Source: Jidongwangia harbinensis
GTDB taxonomy: Bacteria > Actinomycetota > Actinomycetes > Mycobacteriales > Micromonosporaceae
Reading direction: 5' to 3'
NCBI RefSeq assembly: GCF_020216025.1
Contig: NZ_JAIWNC010000012.1
Span: 208,846 to 272,845 of the forward strand
Length of the DNA: 64,000 nt
A program made the position numbers and the translations under genes. The notes under the pieces are model-generated. The model saw only the letters and a program-made list of their open reading frames with translations. It did no database searches and had not been told where the DNA came from. Positions 46,331 through 55,245 of the stretch are shown piece by piece (the stretch's first letter is position 1; every line of letters begins with the position of its first letter).

Positions 46331-46451
46331 TCGGTGGTGGCCGCCTCGGCACCGGTGCGCTCAGGCGAGACGTGCATGCGCGGCGGTGGATCAGCACAGT
46401 CCATTGAGGCCGATGGGCACGACCTCGCGACTGTCGGTTCGGCTTCGTGGC

Positions 46452-46489
46452 GGTTTGGTCCATCGGGATTCATCGACTAGGACCGAACC
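46452..46489. other. Inverted repeat downstream of the dGTPase gene
   Basis: GGTTTGGTCC (46452-46461) pairs with GGACCGAACC (46480-46489) over 10 bp with one wobble and an 18-nt loop. CGGTTCGG at 46435-46442 could pair with the same right arm instead. It lies in the 230-bp gap between the dGTPase and the next gene. It has no T-run. Confidence 0.45.
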
Positions 46490-46560
46490 GCGGGGCCCGA
46501 TCAGCCCATTCACGGCTACCACTGCTTACGTGGGTCGGCCGATGCCGACAGACTGGGCGG

Positions 46561-47406
46561 ATGCCCCAGCGGAACACCCTGCGTTATTGGATCGTGGTCA
46601 TCGGCATCCCGCTGGCCGTCACCGTCGCGTCGGCGTGGGTTACCGCTCAGGTGCTGGGGAACAACGCCCGGGAACAGCTCGACCAGTTCGCCTCGGTCAA
46701 TTCCTTGCTCATCGCCATCATGATCGCGGTGCTGAGCGTGCTGGCCGGCAATACCGGGCCGGCGCCGGCGTCACCGCCCGCGTCGGGCCGGCGGAAGCTC
46801 CGGGTCCTGCTGCCGCTCACCGTCATGATCCTGTTCTCGGTGGTAGCGGGTGTCGGCGGCATGGTCTGGCTCGACCGGGACTCCGCCCGGGAGGCGAGGT
46901 CCGCGGGCACGGCTGCGCCCGGCGACGTGCCCGATCCGAACCCGTCCCGGCCGCCGGTCGCCGCCACCACCCCGCCCGCTCCCCCGCCGTCCGCCCCGTC
47001 GCAGACGCCCACCGGGGAGCCGTCGACGCGGGCCGCCGAGGAGTTCGACGACCGGGTGCAGATCGGCACCACGTGGTTCTCCTTCGATGCCCAGCCGCCC
47101 GGCCATGTCAAGGACGCGGCCCGAGCCGATCTGCGCTATGTGGCACGCAAGAACGAGGCCTACGGTGTGGAGATCGGCCCGAACACGTCGGCGGCCACGT
47201 TCATGGCGTCGCCAGACGATCCACCGACGAAGGCCGACTGCGACATGAGACTGGGGAGCCCGCTGCCCAAGCAGTCCTTCGTCGAGTTCGAGAACGAGAA
47301 GTTCATCTGTTTCCGTACGAGCGGGCAGCGCCGAACGGGCTACGTGCTGCAGACCGTGAACTTCGACGAGAACCAGGCCGAGTTCCTCGCCCGCGTCTGG
47401 CCTTGA
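46561..47406 (+). CDS. Membrane protein with Pro-rich linker and external domain, unknown function
   Basis: 281 residues that I do not recognise. Three hydrophobic helices (residues about 9-30, 45-62 and 81-103) are followed by a Pro/Ala/Thr/Ser-rich linker (115-155). An ordered C-terminal domain of about 120 residues with three Cys (one in ADCDMR, one in FICFRT) contains VQIGTTWFSFDAQPPGHVKDAAR. The domain should be outside the cell. It lies in an accessory stretch between a broken dGTPase gene and a truncated GIY-YIG gene. Confidence 0.7.
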   Translation: MPQRNTLRYWIVVIGIPLAVTVASAWVTAQVLGNNAREQLDQFASVNSLLIAIMIAVLSVLAGNTGPAPASPPASGRRKLRVLLPLTVMILFSVVAGVGGMVWLDRDSAREARSAGTAAPGDVPDPNPSRPPVAATTPPAPPPSAPSQTPTGEPSTRAAEEFDDRVQIGTTWFSFDAQPPGHVKDAARADLRYVARKNEAYGVEIGPNTSAATFMASPDDPPTKADCDMRLGSPLPKQSFVEFENEKFICFRTSGQRRTGYVLQTVNFDENQAEFLARVWP

Positions 47407-47454
47407 CGGAAAGCCACGTCGAGGCGACGGTGCGATCGAGGTCGCAGACCCATC

Positions 47455-47757
47455 TCAGGACCGGGCGCCGGAGTGGCAGGCGTTCCTGGCCGGTTGGTTG
47501 CGCAGGATTCGGCTCCGCGGGCTGGTCGCCCGGCCGAGGTACAGCGTTCGCAGCGACGGGACGTTCCGGTTCGGCGGCCCGGGCAGGTCGGGAAGGACCG
47601 ACGGGGCAGCCCACCACGCGTAGACACCGCTGCCACGGCTGAGTTCTCCGACGGCGGCGGCGAGGACGACCGGCACACCGGACAGCCGCCGCAGGGCCTG
47701 TTCTGCGCGAGCCCGCTCGGTCGGGACGTCGCCGGGTCGCGTTCCGGGAGTGTCCAC
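47455..47757 (-). pseudogene. Truncated GIY-YIG-nuclease-like gene
   Basis: 100 residues. After a short helical start, GVYAWWAAPSVLPDLPGPPNRNVPSLRTLYLGRATSPRSRILRNQPAR matches the first half of actinobacterial GIY-YIG domain proteins (GVYAWW... LYVG... RSRILRNQ). The frame stops at 47455, where the rest of the domain, including the metal-binding Glu, should follow. It is probably a fragment. The neighbours are unrelated. Confidence 0.65.
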
Positions 47758-47839
47758 GCGACCATGCTAGGCGCCCCGGTGGTGGTAAACGGGCCGCAAT
47801 GACACCGCCGCACACCACCCGCGACTCCCTGCACGACCA

Positions 47840-48292
47840 TCAGGTGCGGCCGGCGTCGTCCGCTGTCGTGCGGGTGCAGCGCCGGCGTACCGAACGCAGG
47901 GTGGGAATCGCGTTCGTCACGGCGAGTGCCCAGAGGACGAGCAGCGGCTGGAAGAGCAACCGCATCGCGCGGGCCGCGTCGGTGTTCAGACCGAAGCCGT
48001 CCCGGTGTTCGGTGAACTGGGCGATGTTGCCGGGCAGGATCGCGACGAAGAAGGCCGCCGTGACGGCGCCGACGACGCCGCGGGCGGGTTGCCTCCAGGT
48101 GGCGAGCAGGGCCACCGCGAGGCACAGCTCGACCGCGCCGGACGCGACCACCACCACGTCCTCGTCGAGCGGCAGCCAGGACGGTACCTGCGCCTGGAAC
48201 TCGGTGCGGGCGAAGGTCAGGTGGGCGGTGCCGGTGAACAGCAGCAGCGTACCCAGGAGGATCTGGCCCGTGGTGTTGGCCGCGCGCCGCAT
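47840..48292 (-). CDS. DoxX-family membrane protein
   Basis: 150 residues with four hydrophobic helices. It has the DoxX pattern: GQILLGTLLLFTGTAHLTF, VPSWLPLDEDVVVVASGAVELCLAVALLA, GVVGAVTAAFFVAILPGNIAQF and LLFQPLLVLWALAVT. This subgroup is close to the DoxX-like membrane proteins of actinobacteria with unknown redox roles. GAAGAGG precedes the ATG at 48292. It shares a 248-bp divergent region with the HD-domain gene. Confidence 0.85.
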   Translation of the reverse strand: MRRAANTTGQILLGTLLLFTGTAHLTFARTEFQAQVPSWLPLDEDVVVVASGAVELCLAVALLATWRQPARGVVGAVTAAFFVAILPGNIAQFTEHRDGFGLNTDAARAMRLLFQPLLVLWALAVTNAIPTLRSVRRRCTRTTADDAGRT

Positions 48293-48540
48293 GGCCGCCT
48301 CTTCCCGTCGGCTTTGGTCGCCCGTGGGCGGTGGGTGTTGTCGAACCGTGCCAGCGACCACTTTCACACACCGGGACGGTGCCCGCGCTGGCCGGGAACC
48401 GTCGGAAGGTGGCAATCCAGCCCGTTCTCGCGGGGCCGGCCGGGGCGTAACTTCCCGCTCATGCTTGTTCGCGTGTTGTTGGTCGGCCGCCTGGATCCGG
48501 GGTGTGCCGAGGGTGTCGAGCGGGACCCGGTGGCACGGTC

Positions 48541-49614
48541 ATGACCGGGGTCGCCGCGGAAGGAACGTGGAACCTCACCCTGCACACCCCGATCGGCAGA
48601 CTGGCGGCCGTCGTGGTGCTGTCGAGCGACGACGGTGTGCTCCGGGGTGTCGCCCGGGATCCGGGGTCGGACGAGGAGGTTCCGCTCCGGGACATCGTGC
48701 TCGACGGCGGGCGGCTGACGTGGGCGCAGACGATCACCAAGCCGATGTGGCTCCGTCTCACGTTCGACGTCACCATCTCCGGCGATGAGATGACCGGGCG
48801 GTCGAAGGCCGGGCGGCTGCCCGGTTCCAAGGTCGTCGGGCGACGCGCCGTGCCGGTGGTGGCGGCCGCCGCCGGCGCAGGCCCGAGTACCCCGGCCACC
48901 CCCGAAGCAGGCCCGGCTACTGCGGCCACCCCCGAAGCAGGCCCCGCCACCGCGGCCACCGCGCCGGGCATCGGGTTACCGGAGGAGGTCGCCGGTGTCC
49001 GGATTCCGCGGTCGGACCTCGTGGACGAGACGTTGTCCTTCGCCCGTGCCTCGTTGTCCGAGGTCCTGTTCCACCACGTCATGCGAACGTTCCTGTTCGG
49101 CAGCATCCTGCACCGGGAGGAGACCGGCACGGACTACGACGACGAACTGACGTTCCTGGCCTGCCTGCTGCATGACCTGGGCGTGCTGCGTCAATACTGG
49201 ACGCCGGAGCAGCGGTTCGAGGTGGACGGTGCCGATGCGGCCGGCAGCTTCCTCGCGGCGCGCGGGCTGGCAGCGGAGAAGGTGGACATCGTCTGGGACG
49301 CCATCGCACTGCACACGGTCTTCGGCATCGCACTCCGCAAGCGGCCGGAGATCGCGATCGTGTCCCTCGGAAGCGGGCTCGACTTCGCCGGGATCGGTTA
49401 CGACATCATGCCGGCGGGTTCGATCGACGCCATCCTGTCCGCGTTCCCGCGTCTCGGGTTCAAGGAGGAGGCCCGCGCCAACATGATCGACATGTACACC
49501 ACCAAACCGGCGATGCACCTGCACTTCCCTTCGTTGTTCCAGCCCGGCCGGGTGCCCGGATACCAACCGCCCGCGCTCGTGGAGATGATGCTCTCGACGC
49601 CGTTCGCCACCTGA
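48541..49614 (+). CDS. HD-domain hydrolase (cyanamide hydratase-like) with an extra N-terminal beta-domain
   Basis: 357 residues. Residues 1-100 form a beta-rich domain (GTWNLTLHTPIGRLAAVVVLSSDDG, ...TFDVTISGDEMTGRSKAG). A linker repeats the TPEAGPATAA unit. The C-terminal HD domain (from about 150) has ARASLSEVLFHHVMRTFLFGSIL, ELTFLACLLHDLGV and DAIALHT, the H...HD pattern of Ddi2/cyanamide-hydratase-like proteins. These hydrate nitriles or cyanamide; the true substrate here is unknown. The fusion of the N-terminal domain to the HD domain is unusual to me. ATG 48541 is preceded by no strong ribosome binding site. Confidence 0.78.
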   Translation: MTGVAAEGTWNLTLHTPIGRLAAVVVLSSDDGVLRGVARDPGSDEEVPLRDIVLDGGRLTWAQTITKPMWLRLTFDVTISGDEMTGRSKAGRLPGSKVVGRRAVPVVAAAAGAGPSTPATPEAGPATAATPEAGPATAATAPGIGLPEEVAGVRIPRSDLVDETLSFARASLSEVLFHHVMRTFLFGSILHREETGTDYDDELTFLACLLHDLGVLRQYWTPEQRFEVDGADAAGSFLAARGLAAEKVDIVWDAIALHTVFGIALRKRPEIAIVSLGSGLDFAGIGYDIMPAGSIDAILSAFPRLGFKEEARANMIDMYTTKPAMHLHFPSLFQPGRVPGYQPPALVEMMLSTPFAT

Positions 49615-49706
49615 CCCCGTGCCAGTCCCGGGCCGGCGACTGGACCAGGACGTCGCGGTCCAGTCGCCACTTGTCGCTCTCGACGACGGCCAGGTACGTC
49701 ACCGGG

Positions 49707-52241
49707 TCAGTCGCGTTCGATGTGGTGCCCGACCAGCTGGGGGCCCATCAGCACCGCCTCGCCCGAGCCGTCCCTGCGGTTGTCCGGCGCCGGCAGCTCG
49801 ACCGGATCGCCGGTGTTGCTGGCGCCGACCGGGCGTGGTCCCACCCAGGCGACGGTGAGGCGCGACTCGCCCTTGAGGAAACGCTGCACCCGGACGCCGC
49901 CGGTGGCGCGTCCCTTCGCCGGGTACGACGCGAACGGGGTGACCTTGACCTGGGTGCCGGTCGAGGTGACCACCATCGGGTCGCCGTGCTGGGGGTCGGC
50001 CGAGTCGACCACGTTGAACGCGATCGCCTCGGCTCCGGCGCCCAGGCTGATGCCGGCCATGCCGCCGCCCTTGAGGCCCTGGGGGCGGACCAGTTTGGCC
50101 GGGAAGCGCAGCAACGACGCGTCCGAGGTGACGAACACCAGCGCCTCGGTGGCAGCGTCGGTCAGCCAGGTGGCCTGCAGCACCTCGTCGCCGTCGCGCA
50201 GCGTGATGACCTCGAACTCGTCGGAGCGGACCGGCCACTCGGGGCTGCACACCTTGACCACGCCGTTGCGGGTGCCGAGCGCCAGGCCGGGCGAGCCCTC
50301 CGCGGACGGGCCGCCGAGCGGGGCCAGGCCGACCACGCGCTCGCCCTTCTCCAGCGGTACGAGTTCGGAGGCGGACATGCCACCGCGCAGCGACACGGTG
50401 CCGGACTGTTCCGGCAGCACGGGCAGCGGCAGCACGTCGATCTTGAAGGCGCGGCCGGTGCTGGTGACCAGGAGCACCCGGCCGCGGGCGGTGGAGTGCA
50501 CGACGGCGCGTACCGCATCGTGTTTGACCCGGCCGCTGCGCCGGCGGCCCTCGGTGGCCTCCTCGCTCTCCGCCGCGCTCCGGGCGATCAGCCCGGTGGC
50601 CGACAGGATCACCTGGCAGGGGTCGTCGGCGACCTCGAGCGGCCCGGCCGGGACGGACGCGGCCAGCACCTCCTTGAGGTCGCCGTCGATCAGCGTGGTG
50701 CGGCGGGCGGTGCCGTATTCCGAGGCGACCTCGGCCAGTTCGTCGGAGACCACCTGCTTGAGGACGGACTCGTCGTCGAGGATGCGGGACAGCTCGGCGA
50801 TCTCGGTGCGCAGCCGGTCCTGCTCGGTCTCCAGCTCGATCCGGTCGAAGCGGGTGAGCCGCCGCAGCGGCGTGTCCAGGATGTACGTCGCCTGGATGTC
50901 GGTCAGCCCGAACTCGCTCATCAGCCCGGTCTTGGCCGCGGCGGCGTCGTCGCTGGCCCGGATCAGCGCGACCACGCGGTCGATGTCGATCAGCGCGATG
51001 AGCAGGCCCTCGACCAGGTGCAGCCGGTCCTGGCGCTTGGTCCGCCGGTGGGTGGTGCGCCGGGTGACCACCTCGTAGCGGTGGTGCAGGAACACCTCGA
51101 GCAGAGCCTTGAGCCCGAGCGTCTGCGGCTGACCGTCGACCAGCACCAGGTTGTTGATGCCGAACGAGGTCTCCAGCGGGGTCAGCCGGTACAGGTCGGC
51201 GAGCAGCGCCTGCGGGTTGACGCCGACCTTGCACTCGATGACCAGCCGGGTGCCGTGCTCGCGGTCGGTGAGGTCCTTGACGTCCGCGATGCCCTGCAGC
51301 CGGACCGCCTGCCGCTGGCCCTTGCGGGGGCCGGAGACGATCAGCTTGCCCTTCACCTCGTCGGTGATCGCCTCGATGATCTTCTCGGTGCCGACGCCGT
51401 AGGGCAGCTCGGTGACCGTGATCGCCTGCCGGCCCCGGCCGCCCTCCAGCGGACCGGTGTTCGCCCGCGCCCGCATCCGCACCACGCCGCGGCCGGTCTC
51501 GTACGCCCGGCGCACCTCGTCCAGGCCGAGCAGCTGCCCGCCGGTGGGCAGGTCCGGGCCGGGTACGAAGCGCATCAGGTCGTCCAGATCGGCGTCCGGC
51601 GACGTGATCAGGTGACGGGCCGCGGCGACCACCTCGGCGAGGTTGTGCGGGATCATGTTGGTCGCCATCCCGACCGCGATCCCGGACGTGCCGTTGACCA
51701 GCAGGTTGGGGAACGCCGCCGGCAGCACCTTGGGCTCGAGTTCGGAGCCGTCGTAATTGGGCTTGAAGTCGACGGTGCCCTCGTTGAGCTCGCCGACCAG
51801 CAGCATCGCCTCGCGCGACATCCGGGACTCGGTGTAGCGCTCGGCGGCCGGCCCGTCGTCGGGGCTGCCGAAGTTGCCGTGCCCGTCGATCAGCGGCGCG
51901 TTCAGCGAGAAGTCCTGCGCGAGGCGGACCAGGGCGTCGTAGATGGCCAGGTTGCCGTGCGGGTGGTAGCGGCCCATCACGTCGCCGACGATCCGGGCGG
52001 ACTTCACGTACGGCCGGTCGGGGCGGTGGTTCTGCTCGTGCATCGACCAGAGGATGCGGCGGTGCACCGGCTTGAGCCCGTCGCGGGCGTCCGGCAGCGC
52101 GCGGGAGTGGATGACCGAGTACGCGTACTCCAGGTAGGAGTCCTCGACCTCGGTGGTGATCGGGTTGTCGATGACCCGGGCGCCGGCCTGGTCGAACGCC
52201 GACAGGTCCACCCGCGTCTGTTCCTTCTTGCGGCGTGCCAT
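49707..52241 (-). CDS. parC: DNA topoisomerase IV subunit A
   Basis: 844 residues. The breakage-reunion domain has DARDGLKPVHRRILWSMHE, RYHPHGNLAIYDALVRLAQ and the catalytic Tyr136 in AERYTESRM. The coiled-coil gate and a C-terminal beta-pinwheel with repeated strands follow. It cuts and rejoins DNA with ParE to unlink chromosomes. The quinolone-determining segment reads GNLAIYD: Asn97 and Leu98 occupy positions usually Asp/Gly and Ser/Gly or similar in type IIA subunits. It follows parE by 14 bp and is convergent with the HD gene. The ATG at 52241 is clear. Confidence 0.92.
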   Translation of the reverse strand: MARRKKEQTRVDLSAFDQAGARVIDNPITTEVEDSYLEYAYSVIHSRALPDARDGLKPVHRRILWSMHEQNHRPDRPYVKSARIVGDVMGRYHPHGNLAIYDALVRLAQDFSLNAPLIDGHGNFGSPDDGPAAERYTESRMSREAMLLVGELNEGTVDFKPNYDGSELEPKVLPAAFPNLLVNGTSGIAVGMATNMIPHNLAEVVAAARHLITSPDADLDDLMRFVPGPDLPTGGQLLGLDEVRRAYETGRGVVRMRARANTGPLEGGRGRQAITVTELPYGVGTEKIIEAITDEVKGKLIVSGPRKGQRQAVRLQGIADVKDLTDREHGTRLVIECKVGVNPQALLADLYRLTPLETSFGINNLVLVDGQPQTLGLKALLEVFLHHRYEVVTRRTTHRRTKRQDRLHLVEGLLIALIDIDRVVALIRASDDAAAAKTGLMSEFGLTDIQATYILDTPLRRLTRFDRIELETEQDRLRTEIAELSRILDDESVLKQVVSDELAEVASEYGTARRTTLIDGDLKEVLAASVPAGPLEVADDPCQVILSATGLIARSAAESEEATEGRRRSGRVKHDAVRAVVHSTARGRVLLVTSTGRAFKIDVLPLPVLPEQSGTVSLRGGMSASELVPLEKGERVVGLAPLGGPSAEGSPGLALGTRNGVVKVCSPEWPVRSDEFEVITLRDGDEVLQATWLTDAATEALVFVTSDASLLRFPAKLVRPQGLKGGGMAGISLGAGAEAIAFNVVDSADPQHGDPMVVTSTGTQVKVTPFASYPAKGRATGGVRVQRFLKGESRLTVAWVGPRPVGASNTGDPVELPAPDNRRDGSGEAVLMGPQLVGHHIERD

Positions 52242-52255
52242 GTGTTACGAACCTC

Positions 52256-54313
52256 TCAGGCGTCGATCGTCTCCTGGTCGATCCGGCCGGCGGCCTCGAT
52301 CAACCAGTTCTTGCGCGGCTCGACCCGCTCACCCATCAGCAACTCGAGCGTGGCCTCGGCCCGCTCGGCGTCGGTCAGCGTGATCCGCCGGACGGTGCGG
52401 GTGGCCGGGTTCATGGTGGTGTCCCACAACTCGTCGGCGTCCATCTCGCCGAGACCCTTGAACCGGGGCACCGGCTTGACCACCTGCTTGCCGGACTTCT
52501 CCAGGCGCGCGACGGTCGAGTCCATCTCCTGCTGGGTGTACGTGTAGAGCGTCTCGGTGTTGCGGCCCTTGGTCACGATCTTGTGCAGCGGGGGCATCGC
52601 GGCGAACAACCGGCCCTGCTCGATCACCGGCCGCATGTACTTGGCGAACAGCGTGATCAGCAGGGTGCGGATGTGTGAGCCGTCCACGTCGGCGTCCGCC
52701 ATGATCATGATGCGCCCGTAGCGGAGGTTGGCCAGCTCGAACGTGCGGCCGCTGCCGGCGCCGAGCACCTGCACGATGGCCGAGCACTCGGCGTTGTCCA
52801 GGACCTGCTGCAGGCTGGCCTTCTGCACGTTGAGGATCTTGCCGCGGATGGGCAGCAGGGCCTGGTATTCCGAGCTGCGGGCCATCCGGGCGGTGCCGAG
52901 CGCGCTGTCGCCCTCGACGATGTACAGCTCGCTGCGGGAGATGCCGGTGGACCGGCAGTCCACCAGTTTCGGCGGCATCGACGCGCCCTCGAGGGCGGTC
53001 TTGCGGCGGGCCGCGTCCTTCTGCTGCTTCTGGGTGAGGCGCACCCGGGCCGCGTCGACCACCTTCTGCAGCACGGTGCGGGCCTCGGCCTTGGTGCGGC
53101 GGCCGTCCACGTATTCCTTGAGGTGCCGTTCCACCAGGCCCTGCAGCACCCGGGTGATGCCGGCGGTGGAGAGTTCGTCCTTGGTCTGCGAGGTGAACTG
53201 CGGTTCCGGCAGGCGCACGTGGATGACCGCGGTCATGCCCTCCAGCAGGTCGTCCAGGACCGGCGGGTCCTCCTTGGGCTTGAGCAGCCCGCGGGCGTTG
53301 CGGACCGCCTCGGACAAGGCCCGGACCAGGGCCCGCTCGAAGCCCTTGCGGTGGGTGCCGCCGTGCACGTTGCGGATCGTGTTGGTGAAGCACTCGACGG
53401 TGCGCTCGTAACCGGTGCCCCACCGGAACGCGACCTCGATCTGGGCGACCCGCTCGACGTTGGACTGCATCACGCCGTTGGCGTCCGCGGCGTTCTCCTT
53501 GTAGGTCCCCTCGCCGGTAACCATCAGGATCTGGGAGACCGGCTTGTCGCCGCTCGGGGTGAGGAACTCGACCATGTCGGTGAGGCCGTCGGGGAAGTGG
53601 AACGTCTCGGTGACCGGCTCGGCCGCGGTCTCGTCACGCAACGTGTAGGCCACGCCGGGCACCAGGAACGCGGTGTTGCGCAGCTTGGCGCGGACCGCGT
53701 CGACGTCGAGCCGGGCGCCGGTCTCGAAGTAACGGGCGTCGTACCAGTAGCGGATGGAGGTGCCGCTGGCCTCGCCGCGCTTCATCTTGCGGACCACCCG
53801 CAGGCCCGACTCGGGGTGGAATTTCGCCTTGGGGCCGGGGCCGTCGAACGCGCCCGGCACGCCGCGCTGGAAGGACAGCTCGTGGACCTTGCCCTCGCGC
53901 TTGACCGTGACGTCGAAACGCAGCGAGAGCGCGTTGACCGCGGACGCGCCGACGCCGTGCAGGCCGCCCGAGGTCTTGTAGCCCGAGCCGCCGAACTTGC
54001 CGCCGGCGTGCAGCCGGGTCAGGACCAGCTCGACGCCGCTGAGCCCGGACTTGGCGTTGATGTCGGTGGGGATGCCCCGGCCGTCGTCGTCGACCTGCAC
54101 CGAGCCGTCGGCGTGCAGGGTGACCGCGACGCTGGTGGCGTGGCCGGCCACGCCCTCGTCGGTGGAGTTGTCCAGGATCTCGTTGACCAGGTGGCCCACG
54201 CCGCGGCTGTCGGTGGACCCGATGTACATGCCCGGACGCTTGCGGACGGCGTCGAGTCCCTCGAGGTGGGTGAGGTCGTCCGCACCGTAGAGCAGCTCCG
54301 GTTGCGCAGTCAC
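52256..54313 (-). CDS. parE: DNA topoisomerase IV subunit B
   Basis: 685 residues. The GHKL ATPase has EILDNSTDEGVAGHAT (N-box), DDGRGIPTDI, and GGLHGVGASAVNALS; the transducer has VRKMKRGEASGTS. The TOPRIM domain has YIVEGDSALG and MIMADADVDGSHIRTLL (metal Asps), then PRFKGLGEMDADELWDTTM. It supplies ATP-driven strand passage for ParC. The GTG at 54313 is assumed. parE and parC form an operon in the order E-C. Confidence 0.94.
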   Translation of the reverse strand: MTAQPELLYGADDLTHLEGLDAVRKRPGMYIGSTDSRGVGHLVNEILDNSTDEGVAGHATSVAVTLHADGSVQVDDDGRGIPTDINAKSGLSGVELVLTRLHAGGKFGGSGYKTSGGLHGVGASAVNALSLRFDVTVKREGKVHELSFQRGVPGAFDGPGPKAKFHPESGLRVVRKMKRGEASGTSIRYWYDARYFETGARLDVDAVRAKLRNTAFLVPGVAYTLRDETAAEPVTETFHFPDGLTDMVEFLTPSGDKPVSQILMVTGEGTYKENAADANGVMQSNVERVAQIEVAFRWGTGYERTVECFTNTIRNVHGGTHRKGFERALVRALSEAVRNARGLLKPKEDPPVLDDLLEGMTAVIHVRLPEPQFTSQTKDELSTAGITRVLQGLVERHLKEYVDGRRTKAEARTVLQKVVDAARVRLTQKQQKDAARRKTALEGASMPPKLVDCRSTGISRSELYIVEGDSALGTARMARSSEYQALLPIRGKILNVQKASLQQVLDNAECSAIVQVLGAGSGRTFELANLRYGRIMIMADADVDGSHIRTLLITLFAKYMRPVIEQGRLFAAMPPLHKIVTKGRNTETLYTYTQQEMDSTVARLEKSGKQVVKPVPRFKGLGEMDADELWDTTMNPATRTVRRITLTDAERAEATLELLMGERVEPRKNWLIEAAGRIDQETIDA

Positions 54314-54470
54314 GAGGTGGTACTCCCGATCGGCAGGGTGGGCTTACAACGCGGCGAGCCTACCGGGCGCCTGGGACAGGATTCGGGAGCCCAGGCGGGG
54401 CCGGACCGGAAACTGGGCGGACATTACCGGCAAAAGTGCCAGGTCGTGAGCCACGACACGATCGTGGTGG

Positions 54471-55070
54471 TCAGCAGAGCGCGACCGTCCGGGCGTCCTG
54501 CGGGTGCAGCGCGCGGGACAGCTCCACCGGCTGTGCCTTGCCGGGCACCGCGACCGGCGGAAGTTCCTGGTACGCGATGGCCGAGTCGCTGGCCGCGCGG
54601 GTGGCGCTGCAGACCACCACGGTGTCGTGCGGCGCGTACGCCTGCAGCCGGGCCGCCGTGCTGACCACGCTCCCGCTGATCATGGCCTGCCCGCCGTCAT
54701 GGGCGGTGTCCAGGTCGACGATGACGTCGCCGGTGGCAACGCCGACCCGGGTGGACACCGGGAACCGCCCGGCCAGGTGCCGCCCCCGCAGCACCTCCTG
54801 CACCCGCAGTCCCGCCCGGACCGCCGCCGCGGCGCCCTCCCCCGGGTCGCCCGGCGACAGTCCGAACACCGCCATGACGGCGTCCCCCACATATTTCTCC
54901 ACGACACCCCCCTGGTCGCGGACCACCGCCGACACCGCGCGGAAATAGTCCATCTGCAGCGCCCGGACGTCCGCACAGTCCATCTCGTCCACGAGGGCCG
55001 TGAAGCCCACGATGTCGACGAACCAGACGGTGACAGTCTGCCTGCGGATGCCGTTCGCGGTGACGGTCAT
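54471..55070 (-). CDS. Class III adenylate/guanylate cyclase domain protein, atypical active site
   Basis: 199 residues, a stand-alone cyclase homology domain. Metal Asps are Asp19 (FVDIVGFTAL) and Asp63 (EKYVGDAVMAVFG), and the substrate Lys is Lys59. The conserved V-N-x-A-x-R-L element reads VSTAARL, so the transition-state Asn is Ser137 while Arg141 remains. It may be weakly active, or may have an altered or regulatory role. ATG 55070 has GGGGGAG 7 nt upstream; a GTG two codons earlier is too close to that site. It is divergent from the LuxR regulator. Confidence 0.85.
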   Translation of the reverse strand: MTVTANGIRRQTVTVWFVDIVGFTALVDEMDCADVRALQMDYFRAVSAVVRDQGGVVEKYVGDAVMAVFGLSPGDPGEGAAAAVRAGLRVQEVLRGRHLAGRFPVSTRVGVATGDVIVDLDTAHDGGQAMISGSVVSTAARLQAYAPHDTVVVCSATRAASDSAIAYQELPPVAVPGKAQPVELSRALHPQDARTVALC

Positions 55071-55232
55071 TCCCACGCTCCCCCTAGTGCCGGCGGTGGC
55101 TGAGAAAACCGTGCCAGCCGGACCCGCCGGAGCGGATCCGCAGAACTACCTATCTGTGACGCCCGGGCCGACCGTCAAGTTTGTGACGCAGAACCGGCCG
55201 AACCGACGAAACCGTGGTAGGTGGATTCGGTC

Positions 55233-55238
55233 TAGGCT
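55233..55238 (+). promoter_or_regulatory. -10 element of leaderless promoter (LuxR gene)
   Basis: TAGGCT, exactly 7 nt before the ATG at 55246, without a Shine-Dalgarno sequence. Confidence 0.5.
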
Positions 55239-55245
55239 GCCACGC

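Noticed and set aside
49671..52547. Very long plus-strand open frame opposite parC
   Set aside because: It is a shadow of the minus-strand topoisomerase gene; high GC leaves the opposite frame free of stops.
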